The notes beneath the pieces were generated by a model. That model searched no databases, was not told where the DNA came from, and worked only from the letters and a program-made list of their open reading frames with translations. The position numbers were made by a program, and so were the translations under genes. 64,000 bases of DNA from NCBI RefSeq assembly GCF_023015985.1, contig NZ_JALKAO010000002.1, forward strand, positions 434,001 through 498,000, written 5' to 3'. The stretch comes from Marivita sp. S6314 (lineage in GTDB: Bacteria; Pseudomonadota; Alphaproteobacteria; Rhodobacterales; Rhodobacteraceae). This document shows, one piece after another, positions 19,020 to 26,785 of this stretch. Position 1 is the first letter of the stretch, and the number at the start of each line of letters is the position of its first letter.

Positions 19020-19942
19020 GCAATATCAATCCCATCCTGCTGGTGGCGTCGATCATGATTTCGGCCACGCCGATCTTGCTGGCCGCGATTGGCGAGATGG
19101 TGGTGGAGAAATCCGGGGTTCTGAACCTCGGGGTCGAGGGGATGATGATCACCGGCGCGGTGATCGGGTTCGTGGTGGCGATCAACACCGGGTCACCGGT
19201 GTTCGGGTTTGCCATCGCGGCGGTGGCCGGGGCGGTGATCTCGTTAAGCTTTGGTGTCCTGACCCAGATCTTCCTGTCCAATCAAGTGGCCACCGGACTG
19301 GGCCTGACGCTTGTCGGGCTGGGGCTGTCATCGCTGATCGGCAAACCCTACGAAGGCATGAAAACCGAGACCTTGCCCAAGCTCGACATTCCGATTTTGG
19401 GCGATCTGCCGGTGGTCGGGCAAATGCTCTTTAGCCACGACATCATGGTGTATCTGAGCCTGCTGCTGGTGTTGGCGGTCTGGGCGTTCCTGAAATACAC
19501 GCGGTTTGGCCTGATCCTGCGGGCAGTGGGGGAAAGCCACGACAGTGCCCATGCGCTTGGCTACAAGGTGATCCGTGTGCGGATGGCCGCGATCATGTTT
19601 GGCGGGGCCTGTGCCGGGCTGGGTGGTGCCTATCTGAGCCTTGTGCGCGTGCCGCAATGGACCGAAGGCATGACCGCCGGTGCGGGCTGGATCGCGCTGG
19701 CGATTGTCGTCTTTGCAAGCTGGCGCGCCGGGCGCGTCCTTGTCGGTGCTTATCTTTTTGGCGGGATCACCGTGTTGCAACTGAATTTGCAGGCCGCCGG
19801 CATGACCTGGGGCGTGCAGTACTTGTCGATGTCCCCGTATGTGATAACGATCCTCGTGCTTGTTTTGATCTCGTCCAACCGTAAAAAGGGCAGCCACAAC
19901 GCCCCTGCAAACCTAGGACAGACGTTCCACGCGACCCGGTGA
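19010..19942 (+). CDS. BMP-family ABC transporter permease 2
   Basis: The second permease of the heterodimer, 310 aa, YufQ-like. It starts MDLSNINPILLVASIM at 19010, inside the end of the preceding small gene. It contains the signature VEKSGVLNLGVEGMMI, multiple membrane spans, and the cytoplasmic loop RAVGESHDSAHALGYKVIRV. The open frame extends 79 codons upstream but that part is antisense-like to the small membrane gene and lacks permease features. Confidence 0.93.
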   Translation: MDLSNINPILLVASIMISATPILLAAIGEMVVEKSGVLNLGVEGMMITGAVIGFVVAINTGSPVFGFAIAAVAGAVISLSFGVLTQIFLSNQVATGLGLTLVGLGLSSLIGKPYEGMKTETLPKLDIPILGDLPVVGQMLFSHDIMVYLSLLLVLAVWAFLKYTRFGLILRAVGESHDSAHALGYKVIRVRMAAIMFGGACAGLGGAYLSLVRVPQWTEGMTAGAGWIALAIVVFASWRAGRVLVGAYLFGGITVLQLNLQAAGMTWGVQYLSMSPYVITILVLVLISSNRKKGSHNAPANLGQTFHATR

Positions 19943-20005
19943 TACAACCGGGCGCATCATACCAAACGGGGCCTCTGCCGCCCCACCAACCGGGAGACCA
20001 CTCAT

Positions 20006-21106
20006 ATGATCCGTAGAAATCTGCTTGCGACGGCGGCCGCCGCGCTGACGCTGGGCGCCGCCCCCGCGATGGCCCAAGACCCGACCGAGGCGTGTTTTGT
20101 CTATGTCGGACCCATCGGCGATGGCGGCTGGACGTTCCAGCACCACGAAGGCGCACTGGCCGTAAAAGAAGCGTATGGCGACAAGGTCAACATCCGCTGG
20201 CAGGAAAGCGTACCGGAAGGCGCCGATGCCGAGCGGGTGATCACCCAGATGGCTATTTCGGGCTGTGACATCATCTTCACCACATCCTTTGGCTACATGG
20301 ATGCGACCAACGCCGTTGCCGCCAAGTTCCCGAATGTGAAGTTTGAACATGCCACCGGCTACAAGCGCGAGCATCCGAACGTGTCGACCTATAACGCGCG
20401 CTTCTATGAAGGCCGCGCGGTTGTCGGCCATATCGCGGGCAAGATGACCCAAACCAACAAGATCGGTTACATCGCGTCCTTCCCGATCCCCGAAGTGATC
20501 ATGGGCATCAACAGCTACTTCCACCACGCCAAGCTGGCGAACCCGGATGTCGAGCTGGTGGTGACCTGGGCCTACACATGGTTCGACCCCGCGAAAGAAG
20601 CCGACGCCGCGCGCGCGATGCTGGATCAGGGGGTGGACGTGATCACCGCGCACACCGACTCCACGGCACCATTGGCCGAAATCGGCAAGGAAGGCGGCAG
20701 CGCCTGGGGCTTTGGTCAGGCGTCTGACATGGCGGCCTTCATGACCAATGACGATGGCACGCCGGGTCCGCGCGTGGCCTCGATCATCGACGAATGGTCC
20801 CCCTACTATGTCAAGCGCGTGGGCCAGTTGATGGACGGCACCTACGAGCAGGTCGACAGCTGGGCCGGCATGCCCGAAGGCGAAGTTGTGATCGGTGAAA
20901 TGACCGACGCGATCCCAGCCGACGTGCGCGCCGAAGCGCAGGCCATGATCGACGCGATCACGTCGGGCGAGTACCACCCGTTCACCGGCCCGATGAACAA
21001 GCAGGACGGCTCTGCCTGGTTGGCGGAAGGCGAGGTCTCTGATGATGGCACCCTGCTGGGCATGAACTTCTACATCGAAGGCATCACCGGCGACATTCCG
21101 AACTGA
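20006..21106 (+). CDS. BMP-family periplasmic substrate-binding protein
   Basis: A 366-aa periplasmic ligand-binding protein of the PnrA/TmpC (basic membrane protein) family, which bind purine nucleosides or bases. A Sec signal peptide ends at AMA-QD (about residue 23). It has no lipobox cysteine, so it is soluble. Mature features: CFVYVGPIGDGGWTFQHHEG, IIFTTSFGYMDATNAVA, HTDSTAPL. GGGAG precedes the ATG. It closes the operon and is followed by a terminator 31 bases after the stop. Together with xdhABC the substrate is likely a purine such as xanthine, hypoxanthine or a nucleoside (inference). Confidence 0.93.
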   Translation: MIRRNLLATAAAALTLGAAPAMAQDPTEACFVYVGPIGDGGWTFQHHEGALAVKEAYGDKVNIRWQESVPEGADAERVITQMAISGCDIIFTTSFGYMDATNAVAAKFPNVKFEHATGYKREHPNVSTYNARFYEGRAVVGHIAGKMTQTNKIGYIASFPIPEVIMGINSYFHHAKLANPDVELVVTWAYTWFDPAKEADAARAMLDQGVDVITAHTDSTAPLAEIGKEGGSAWGFGQASDMAAFMTNDDGTPGPRVASIIDEWSPYYVKRVGQLMDGTYEQVDSWAGMPEGEVVIGEMTDAIPADVRAEAQAMIDAITSGEYHPFTGPMNKQDGSAWLAEGEVSDDGTLLGMNFYIEGITGDIPN

Positions 21107-21136
21107 TCTGCGATTGCAGCAGACCCAGACACACGA

Positions 21137-21163
21137 AAGCCCCGCCATTGCGCGGGGCTTTTT
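21137..21163 (+). terminator. Rho-independent terminator of the xdh-transporter operon
   Basis: AAGCCCCGC (21137-21145), 6-base loop, GCGGGGCTT (21152-21160), then TTT. A 9-bp perfect stem placed 31 bases after the binding-protein stop codon. Confidence 0.88.
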
Positions 21164-21210
21164 GCGTCCTGGTCAGGGTGTGCATGCAGGGGCAAGCCCC
21201 CGGTGCCTCT

Positions 21211-21360
21211 TTAGGCCTGCTTGTTCTTGGCCTTCTTCCCGGTCTTCTTGGGCCGCTCGGCGTGCTGACCTGCAGCCCCGTTCAGGGATTGATACCAGCC
21301 CGGTTTCTGAACCGGATTGGCGGCGGGGCGTTTCGTTCTGGGTTTCTTGGATTTCGGCAC
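21211..21360 (-). CDS. Very basic 49-aa small protein
   Basis: A short frame from a GTG at 21358-21360 to TAA at 21211-21213. The peptide begins MPKSKKPRTKRPAANP, has a central KPGWYQSLNGAAGQHA, and ends in KKTGKKAKNKQA, so about a third of the residues are Lys or Arg. AAAGGA lies 6-8 bases before the GTG. Composition suggests nucleic-acid or ribosome binding. No family recognised with certainty. The longer overlapping frame on the same strand has no ribosome-binding site and an unnatural composition. Confidence 0.55.
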   Translation of the reverse strand: MPKSKKPRTKRPAANPVQKPGWYQSLNGAAGQHAERPKKTGKKAKNKQA

Positions 21361-21435
21361 GGGTTATCCTTTGCGCGGGTCGTGCGTGCATAAAGGGTCC
21401 CAGTCAGGAAGGAAACCGCGCATTGATCGGTGCCG

Positions 21436-21843
21436 CTACTGGTCGCCCTGCACGGACAGCAAGTACGCCACCAAATCGGCCATCGGTTCCGGAACAAGCA
21501 CAGGTTGTCCGTTTGGTAATTTCATCGGCGTGTTCGCCACCCCTTCGAAATACGGGCCATAGACCGGCATCGGAGAACCGTGACTGACCAAAGGATCGGT
21601 CCCGTCGATGCGTTTAAGCACCCGTTCGAGCGGGAAGCTTCCACCCGCATTTGAGCTAAGTTGGGTCAGGTCAATAGGCTGGAGCGACAGAGCCGGAGCC
21701 AGCGGTCCTTGGCCATCGGCATCCGCACCATGGCAGCTTGCGCAATGGGTTTGGTATAGCGCGCGCCCCATATCGACATCTTGCGCGAAAAGCGGGGCCG
21801 CGAACATGCAAAACACGGCGAGGCAGGCAGTGGATCGTCGCAT
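21436..21843 (-). CDS. Small periplasmic class I c-type cytochrome
   Basis: A 135-aa secreted cytochrome with a signal peptide (MRRSTACLAVFCMFAAPLFA, cleavage at about 20) and one haem site CASCH at residues 34-38. The probable axial methionine lies in GSPMPVYGPYF or TPMKLP. The C-terminus ADLVAYLLSVQ is the usual last helix. I chose the ATG at 21843 because the signal peptide starts there; an upstream start adds 11 residues. A role as an electron shuttle to oxidases fits but no partner is fixed. Confidence 0.9.
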   Translation of the reverse strand: MRRSTACLAVFCMFAAPLFAQDVDMGRALYQTHCASCHGADADGQGPLAPALSLQPIDLTQLSSNAGGSFPLERVLKRIDGTDPLVSHGSPMPVYGPYFEGVANTPMKLPNGQPVLVPEPMADLVAYLLSVQGDQ

Positions 21844-21929
21844 GGGATATCTCCTTCTGTCTGGGATTGCGTGCACCTTAACGCAGCGATTTCAAATCAG
21901 CGTTGATCGGGATCAATTGACCGCTGTGG

Positions 21930-22379
21930 TCAGTCGCAGGTTGGCGTGGCGTCACAGCGTTCGGCCCAGAACCGCGAGAGAAGTGCGGCCAGGTTGGGGT
22001 CGGCCCCGTCCGGGCTTTGTTCCGAACAGAGATACACCGCATGTGGATCCAGTGCATTCAGGAACGTGGTGTCCCAGCCCTCTTCGACGGCCAGCATTTG
22101 TTCGGCGGAATACAACAGATGGTCCACAAAGGCGGTATAGGATTTGGCATTTGGTCCGGACATAAGCGCGCACGCATTCTGCGGCTGGGCAAATCCCGGC
22201 TGTGTTGCGGCAAGAGCAAGGTGATTGCGGTAGGCATCCCGCGCGGATTGTTCGCGCGACAGCTGATCCGCCGCCTGAAGCTGGATCACAACCCCGACCA
22301 GCGCCGCGACTGCCACCAGAGCCGTGACCAGCGCAGCGACCGCTTCGATCACTGGCGCATGTTGCGACACCCACCTCAT
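21930..22379 (-). CDS. Membrane-anchored protein of unknown function
   Basis: A 149-aa protein with one N-terminal membrane helix (VIEAVAALVTALVAVAALVG) and a mostly alpha-helical extramembrane part holding four cysteines (NACALM, YLCSEQ, RCDATPTCD). The ATG at 22379 overlaps the agmatine deiminase stop (ATGA), so the two are coupled; a start 9 codons earlier is possible. I recognise no family. It might tether or assist the deiminase, but only the coupling supports that. Confidence 0.65.
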   Translation of the reverse strand: MRWVSQHAPVIEAVAALVTALVAVAALVGVVIQLQAADQLSREQSARDAYRNHLALAATQPGFAQPQNACALMSGPNAKSYTAFVDHLLYSAEQMLAVEEGWDTTFLNALDPHAVYLCSEQSPDGADPNLAALLSRFWAERCDATPTCD

Positions 22380-23440
22380 GCGGCTGGCAATTGCTGGGTT
22401 GCGCAATGGATGCCGCCACCCACCTCGCCCAGCGCATCGGCGTTCATTGTGATGATGTCACGATCCGGATAATGACGCTGCAACGCGTCCTGCGCGATTG
22501 CATCGGCCTCGGGATCGCCGAAGTGCGGCGCGACCACCCCGCCGTTGCAAACATAGTAATTCACGTAAGACGCAACGAAATCAAAGCTGTCGACACGGCG
22601 CTGTACCGGTTCCGGGATCACCTCGACGTGCAAACCCGCCGCTTTCAGCACGTCATGTGTGTCGAGCGCGGCCACGTGAAACGGGTCAGACATGTCCGGG
22701 TCGTCAGGCAGGTTCATCAACACCCGCCCCGGTCCGGTAAAGCGCGCAAGTGAATCGATGTGGTAATCCGTGATGTCCTGATCCCAGACACCGTCGGCCC
22801 AGATCATCCGATCCGCCCCATACGCGCGCAACAGTTCCGCTTCGATCACGTCCCGCGACATGCCCGGGTTGCGGTTGTCGATCACCCAAGAGCTTTCATG
22901 CGCCATGAGCAGGCCATGACCATCCTGTTCAACGCCCCCCGCCTCTCCGTGCAGCGTGGTCGGCAAGAGCGGTAAACCCAGACGCGCCGCCACGCGTTCG
23001 GCGATCTGCCCGTCATTGGCATGGGTCTGTTTGTTGCCCCAGCCGTTAAAGCGGATGTGCTGCACGGCGCGGTTGCCCTGCCCGTCTTTGGCGACAATCG
23101 GCCCGGAATCGCGGCACCAAAGGTCATCGGTCGGGATATCCCAAAGGGTGACCCTGTCTGACACCAGCCGGCGCACCGCGGTGTGATGCTCGGCTGCAGC
23201 AAGAAGGATCACCGGTTCAAACTCGGAGATCGCGTTGGCAATCCGGGCAATGGTGTCCTGTGTCCAGATCAGAAAATCCAACTCGGGATGGACCTCGCGG
23301 CTGACCGGCCATTGCATGAACGTCGCCTCGTGCGGGGCTTCTTCTGCCGGGACCGTCCACATCTCAGTGGCAAGGGCCATGGAGCCACCTAGAAGCGGCA
23401 CCGCCCCTGCCCCGGCCAAGAGCGACCGGCGCGTCATCAT
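22376..23440 (-). CDS. Agmatine deiminase / peptidyl-arginine-deiminase family enzyme with Tat signal
   Basis: A 354-aa PAD_porph-family deiminase; known members convert agmatine to N-carbamoylputrescine and ammonia. It carries the full substrate and catalytic set: DLWCRDSGPI, HGEAGGVEQDG, YHIDSLARF and the nucleophile Cys346 in GGGIHCATQQ near the C-terminus. Unusually it begins with a twin-arginine signal (TRRSLLAGAGAVPLLGGSMA), so it should be exported folded to the periplasm. Typical agmatine deiminases are cytosolic. I start at 23440; 23437 and 23467 are alternatives. The next gene is translationally coupled. Confidence 0.88.
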   Translation of the reverse strand: MMTRRSLLAGAGAVPLLGGSMALATEMWTVPAEEAPHEATFMQWPVSREVHPELDFLIWTQDTIARIANAISEFEPVILLAAAEHHTAVRRLVSDRVTLWDIPTDDLWCRDSGPIVAKDGQGNRAVQHIRFNGWGNKQTHANDGQIAERVAARLGLPLLPTTLHGEAGGVEQDGHGLLMAHESSWVIDNRNPGMSRDVIEAELLRAYGADRMIWADGVWDQDITDYHIDSLARFTGPGRVLMNLPDDPDMSDPFHVAALDTHDVLKAAGLHVEVIPEPVQRRVDSFDFVASYVNYYVCNGGVVAPHFGDPEADAIAQDALQRHYPDRDIITMNADALGEVGGGIHCATQQLPAA

Positions 23441-23485
23441 GTAGTAAGCGTGTTTTTGTTCTCGCACGTGGGTCCGACCATGTCG

Positions 23486-23965
23486 TCACTCGTCAAGCGA
23501 TCCATGCACCGCCAGCATCGCCATGTCCGCCTCTTGTGCCTCGATGACGCGGAAGCTTTCCTTGACCCCGGCTTCGGTCAGTTCACGCGCCACGGTCAGT
23601 AAGGTGTTGGGCGCATGTTCATCACACAGTTCGGCCATATGCGCGATCTCTTCAACCGCGACCCCTTTGGCGGCGTCGACCGATGGCGCGCCGTAGAGAT
23701 CAACAAAATGTTGCGCAAGGGACAGCACAAGCGCCTCGTGTTCGGCAGGTTCAATCTGGGTCACCGCCACAAAGCTCACGCGACCAAAGGTTTCCGCCCC
23801 GAGCCAGCCGTTCGAAAATGCTTGCTTGGCCTTGCCGGTCAGGTCGGCTTCGGACCAGTTGGAAAACTCGAACCCACCCGAGATGCACCATTCGCCCGTG
23901 CGCGCCGGGGAATGGAAGACGCGCTGGTCGCTTTCGTCGAAATGAATGGCGCGGGCGAGGTTCAT
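23486..23965 (-). CDS. DUF6505-like protein of the FDH-associated module
   Basis: A 159-aa soluble protein. Recognisable segments are LARAIHFDESDQRVFHSPA, GEWCISGGFEFSNW, KAKQAFSNGWLG and FVAVTQIEP. This corresponds to what I recall as DUF6505, seen near formate dehydrogenase genes in Rhodobacteraceae; function unknown. Its ATG overlaps the stop of the ligase-like gene, making it the fourth gene of a coupled set (DUF6494, Mrp ATPase, ligase-like, DUF6505). Composition is acidic. No metal-binding motif is obvious apart from isolated Cys and His. Confidence 0.75.
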   Translation of the reverse strand: MNLARAIHFDESDQRVFHSPARTGEWCISGGFEFSNWSEADLTGKAKQAFSNGWLGAETFGRVSFVAVTQIEPAEHEALVLSLAQHFVDLYGAPSVDAAKGVAVEEIAHMAELCDEHAPNTLLTVARELTEAGVKESFRVIEAQEADMAMLAVHGSLDE

Positions 23966-24669
23966 GGGCGGGTCTCCAACAAGTCGGTCAATGGCAGGAG
24001 CATGGTCGTGTCATCGGTCCGAAGCAAGAGGCCAAGCATTTCATCGAGACCAAGGAATGTGCCGGTGCGCCCCAGGATCGTGATGTCTTCACCCATGCCA
24101 TGCGCCAACCCGGCCCATTCGCGGTGCACCGGGCCCATGCCGTCGTCTTCCCACCGGTTGATCCAGTTCAACAGATGGCGCGACCAGCTTTCAAGAAAGT
24201 CGGTCGGCTCAAGCCCGCCGCAGCCTTCGCTCTGCAGATCCGTTTCCCCCGGGGTTGCACCGCCTTCGACCGTTGGACGGGCGAAGACCAGTTCGAACCC
24301 GGTCACCAGCCATCCCGGCTCTGTGTCCGGTGTGCTGTCCTCTGTCGCCGCTCTGAGCCGGCCGCATGTCGCCCCGTTGACGCGAATGGCACCGCCCCAT
24401 TCCAGATGCACGGGCAGCTCTGACGGGCCAAGCGCGCCGAGCGCGTTTTGCACCGCTATTCCGGTCAAAGGCAGCATGACGGCCGCTTTTGACAGCGGCA
24501 CTTCGGGCGCAAACACGATCGCAGCACGCAAGAGTTCAGGCGAAACATCGTACAGGATGGTCCCCGCGTCGCATCCGCTGCGCGCCTCGGCGCAGGCGGC
24601 ATCGAACGGGTCTGCGCCCGCCGCATGAATGCCTTGCATCAGCGGCGGAAACACCGGGCCGGTGATCAT
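23962..24669 (-). CDS. Biotin/lipoate-ligase-like protein (DUF4444 type) with degenerate active site
   Basis: A 235-aa protein with the fold signature of BirA/LplA ligases: an N-terminal barrel-like part (FDAACAEARSGCDAGTILYD) and the LEWGGAIRVNGATCGRLR stretch, followed by a small C-terminal domain. In active ligases the equivalent stretch reads KWPND...NG-x-K-x-x-G. Here the acidic/amide pair and catalytic lysine are absent (EWGGA; NGATCG with Thr at the Lys position). It may therefore bind a cofactor or protein without ligating. ATGA-type overlaps join it to the Mrp gene upstream and DUF6505 downstream. Confidence 0.75.
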   Translation of the reverse strand: MITGPVFPPLMQGIHAAGADPFDAACAEARSGCDAGTILYDVSPELLRAAIVFAPEVPLSKAAVMLPLTGIAVQNALGALGPSELPVHLEWGGAIRVNGATCGRLRAATEDSTPDTEPGWLVTGFELVFARPTVEGGATPGETDLQSEGCGGLEPTDFLESWSRHLLNWINRWEDDGMGPVHREWAGLAHGMGEDITILGRTGTFLGLDEMLGLLLRTDDTTMLLPLTDLLETRP

Positions 24670-25730
24670 GCCTTGCCAGCGTCGATCAGTTTGCGCGCAA
24701 GCGTTCGGAACGCGGCGGCTTGCGGGCTGTCGGGCTGCGACACGACAATCGGCGCACCGCCATCCGCGGCTTTGCGAATTTCAAGATGCAGCGGGATTTC
24801 CGCCAAAAGCGGCACACCCAGCTTTTCCGCTTCGGCCGCAACGCCGCCGTGCCCGAAGATGTGTTCTTCGTGACCACAATTCGAGCAGATATGCGTCGAC
24901 ATGTTTTCGATCAGGCCGACAATCGGCACGTTCATCTGGTTGAACATGTCGATGCCCTTGCGCGCATCCAGCAAAGCCACATCCTGCGGCGTCGACACAA
25001 CGACCGCCCCATCCACGTGTGCTTTTTGCGACAGGGTCATCTGCACGTCGCCCGTGCCCGGAGGCAGGTCGACCAGAAGCACGTCCAAAGCGCCCCATTG
25101 CACCTGCATCAACATCTGCTGCAACGCGCCCATCAGCATCGGACCGCGCCAGACAACGGCCTGACCTTCGTTGACCATCAGGCCCATGGACATCATCGTC
25201 ACGCCGAAGTTGCGCATCGGCAGGATTGTCTTGCCGTCCGGGCTGGCCGGACGGCCCGAAACACCCAGCATGCGCGGCTGCGACGGGCCATAGACATCGG
25301 CATCAAGGATACCGACGCGTCGGCCTTCTGCGGCAAGCGCGCAGGCAAGGTTCGACGAAACAGTGGATTTGCCCACGCCACCTTTGCCGGACGCGATGGC
25401 AAGTATCCGGTCGACACCCGGAACGCGTTCAGGACCTGCCGGTTTCGGCTTGGCCGCGCCTTTGAGATCCGGTGGCGGCTTGGGTGCGGAATGCGCCGTC
25501 ATGACAGCGGATACCGTTTTGGCACCCAGCGCCTTGACCGCGTCTTCGGCGGCTTGCCGCACCGGCATATAGGCTTGCGACTGATCCTGCGCGACCTCGA
25601 CGACAAAGCGCACCGCATCGCCATCCACGTTCAGTGCACGCACGATCCCGGCCGACACGATGTCCTGACCTGTTGCCGGATCGGCAACAGCCTTCAAAGC
25701 GGCAAGCACCGCGTCCCGTGTAAGTGCCAC
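24666..25730 (-). CDS. mrp: Mrp/NBP35-type P-loop ATPase, iron-sulfur cluster carrier
   Basis: A 354-aa ATPase expected to carry and insert 4Fe-4S clusters. It has an N-terminal MIP18-like domain (residues 1-about 90, with VLAALKAVADPATGQDIVSAG), then the deviant Walker A ASGKGGVGKSTVSSNLA. LDADVYGPSQPRMLG, DLPPGTGDVQMTLSQ and the bridging cysteines in CSNCGHEEHIFG follow. It starts one base after the DUF6494 stop and overlaps the ligase-like gene. Its position beside an FDH with many clusters suggests a dedicated copy for maturation (inference); it could equally be the general Mrp. Confidence 0.93.
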   Translation of the reverse strand: MALTRDAVLAALKAVADPATGQDIVSAGIVRALNVDGDAVRFVVEVAQDQSQAYMPVRQAAEDAVKALGAKTVSAVMTAHSAPKPPPDLKGAAKPKPAGPERVPGVDRILAIASGKGGVGKSTVSSNLACALAAEGRRVGILDADVYGPSQPRMLGVSGRPASPDGKTILPMRNFGVTMMSMGLMVNEGQAVVWRGPMLMGALQQMLMQVQWGALDVLLVDLPPGTGDVQMTLSQKAHVDGAVVVSTPQDVALLDARKGIDMFNQMNVPIVGLIENMSTHICSNCGHEEHIFGHGGVAAEAEKLGVPLLAEIPLHLEIRKAADGGAPIVVSQPDSPQAAAFRTLARKLIDAGKA

Positions 25731-25731
25731 G

Positions 25732-25923
25732 TCAGTCCTGTCCCGTGATTTTGCCGGTCACAACATGCTCTAGGTCCAGACCGTCCACCGTCAGAACCAC
25801 TTTGGCATCAAAGGTTTTCCCGCTGGTTTCGGCGTTGCGCATGGCCTCCTCGATGGCCTGCTGGGACGTCACCCCGACCTGTTTGAGAAATTTGCGCATG
25901 GACATGTTGAAGTCGTCGCTCAT
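25732..25923 (-). CDS. DUF6494-like small protein
   Basis: A 63-aa protein, MSDDFNMSMRKFLKQVGV followed by TSQQAIEEAMRNAE and a short beta-rich tail (FDAKVVLTVDGLDLEHVV). This agrees with what I recall as DUF6494, repeatedly next to Mrp-type ATPases and FDH genes; function unknown. The ATG at 25923 has GGAGGGAACCG in front, better than the upstream in-frame start at 26007. One base separates its stop from the Mrp start. It is first in the minus-strand four-gene module. Confidence 0.78.
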   Translation of the reverse strand: MSDDFNMSMRKFLKQVGVTSQQAIEEAMRNAETSGKTFDAKVVLTVDGLDLEHVVTGKITGQD

Positions 25924-26021
25924 CGGTTCCCTCCTGATGCATCGCTCATTTGCAAAAAAGCTAGAGCGTTGACGGGTGTAAGCCACCGCCTTTAGGCTTT
26001 CAAGCAAGGAGGACGCCCAAG

Positions 26022-26777
26022 ATGTCCAGATTTCTAAAAGATATATCTTATTCCTCTCTTTTTTGCGCCATCTTCGCTGTCCCGGCCTTTGCCCAGGACA
26101 AAACCTTCACGTTGGCGGCCCCGGACGCGCTGATTGAAAGCGGATTGCTGAAATACATCCTGCCCCGGTTCTCACTCAAGACCCAAACGCGGATCACGCT
26201 GGCGGACCCCGGCACCACGGCAGACGCGGCGTTCGGCGACGATGGGTTGGTCGCGTTTCAAGGGCTGGATCGTGTCTGGCGGTTTGATGCGGGCGACGAC
26301 CCGGACGCGCAGCGCTTTGCCGATTGGTTGCGGTCCGATGTCGGGCGAAACACGGTGGACAGCTATCAGATCGACGGGGCGCAGGTGTTCACCTCGGAGG
26401 TCGAGGTCAAACAGGTTGTGGTCGCGGTGACCTATGACGGCGATGTGAAGCGCGGGGAAGATGCATCGATGTCCTATTGCGGGCGATGCCACGTCATCAA
26501 CGAAAAGAACCGCATGAATTCAATTGGCTCGACCCCGTCATTTGCGGTTCTGCGCACGCTGCAGGACTGGGAATACCGGTTTCAGGCGTTTTACGTGCTG
26601 AACCCGCACCCGGCCTTTACACAGATCGCGGATGTGACCGATCCGTTTGATCCGACACGCCCCTCTCCTATTCACGCGCTGGAGATGACGATGGACGATC
26701 TGGAAAACATCATGGCGTTTGTTCAGGGGATCGCACCCGCAGACCTTGGTCAACCGGTGCAATCCCTGAAGCCCTGA
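26022..26777 (+). CDS. Secreted c-type cytochrome with a tungstate/molybdate-binding-protein-like N-terminal domain
   Basis: A 251-aa exported protein with a signal peptide cleaved near AFA-QD (about residue 24). Residues 26-60 (TFTLAAPDALIESGLLKYIL, then FSLKTQTRITL) resemble the first strand-helix-strand of TupA-type tungstate-binding proteins. RFADWLRSDVGRNTVDSYQI and DGAQVF (99-123) resemble their C-terminal end, while the middle third is missing. The haem site CGRCH is at 153-157, with possible axial Met in LEMTMDDL. It is divergent from the DUF6494 module and convergent with the ferredoxin-like gene. Likely an FDH-related electron carrier (inference). Confidence 0.8.
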   Translation: MSRFLKDISYSSLFCAIFAVPAFAQDKTFTLAAPDALIESGLLKYILPRFSLKTQTRITLADPGTTADAAFGDDGLVAFQGLDRVWRFDAGDDPDAQRFADWLRSDVGRNTVDSYQIDGAQVFTSEVEVKQVVVAVTYDGDVKRGEDASMSYCGRCHVINEKNRMNSIGSTPSFAVLRTLQDWEYRFQAFYVLNPHPAFTQIADVTDPFDPTRPSPIHALEMTMDDLENIMAFVQGIAPADLGQPVQSLKP

Positions 26778-26785
26778 TCACGCGG

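Noticed and set aside
21189-21200. GGGGC-aa-GCCCC hairpin as a second copy of the xdhB repeat
   Set aside because: Only the short hairpin is shared; the second hairpin and GAGGTATTT tail are missing, so it is probably just a 3' stem after the 49-aa gene.
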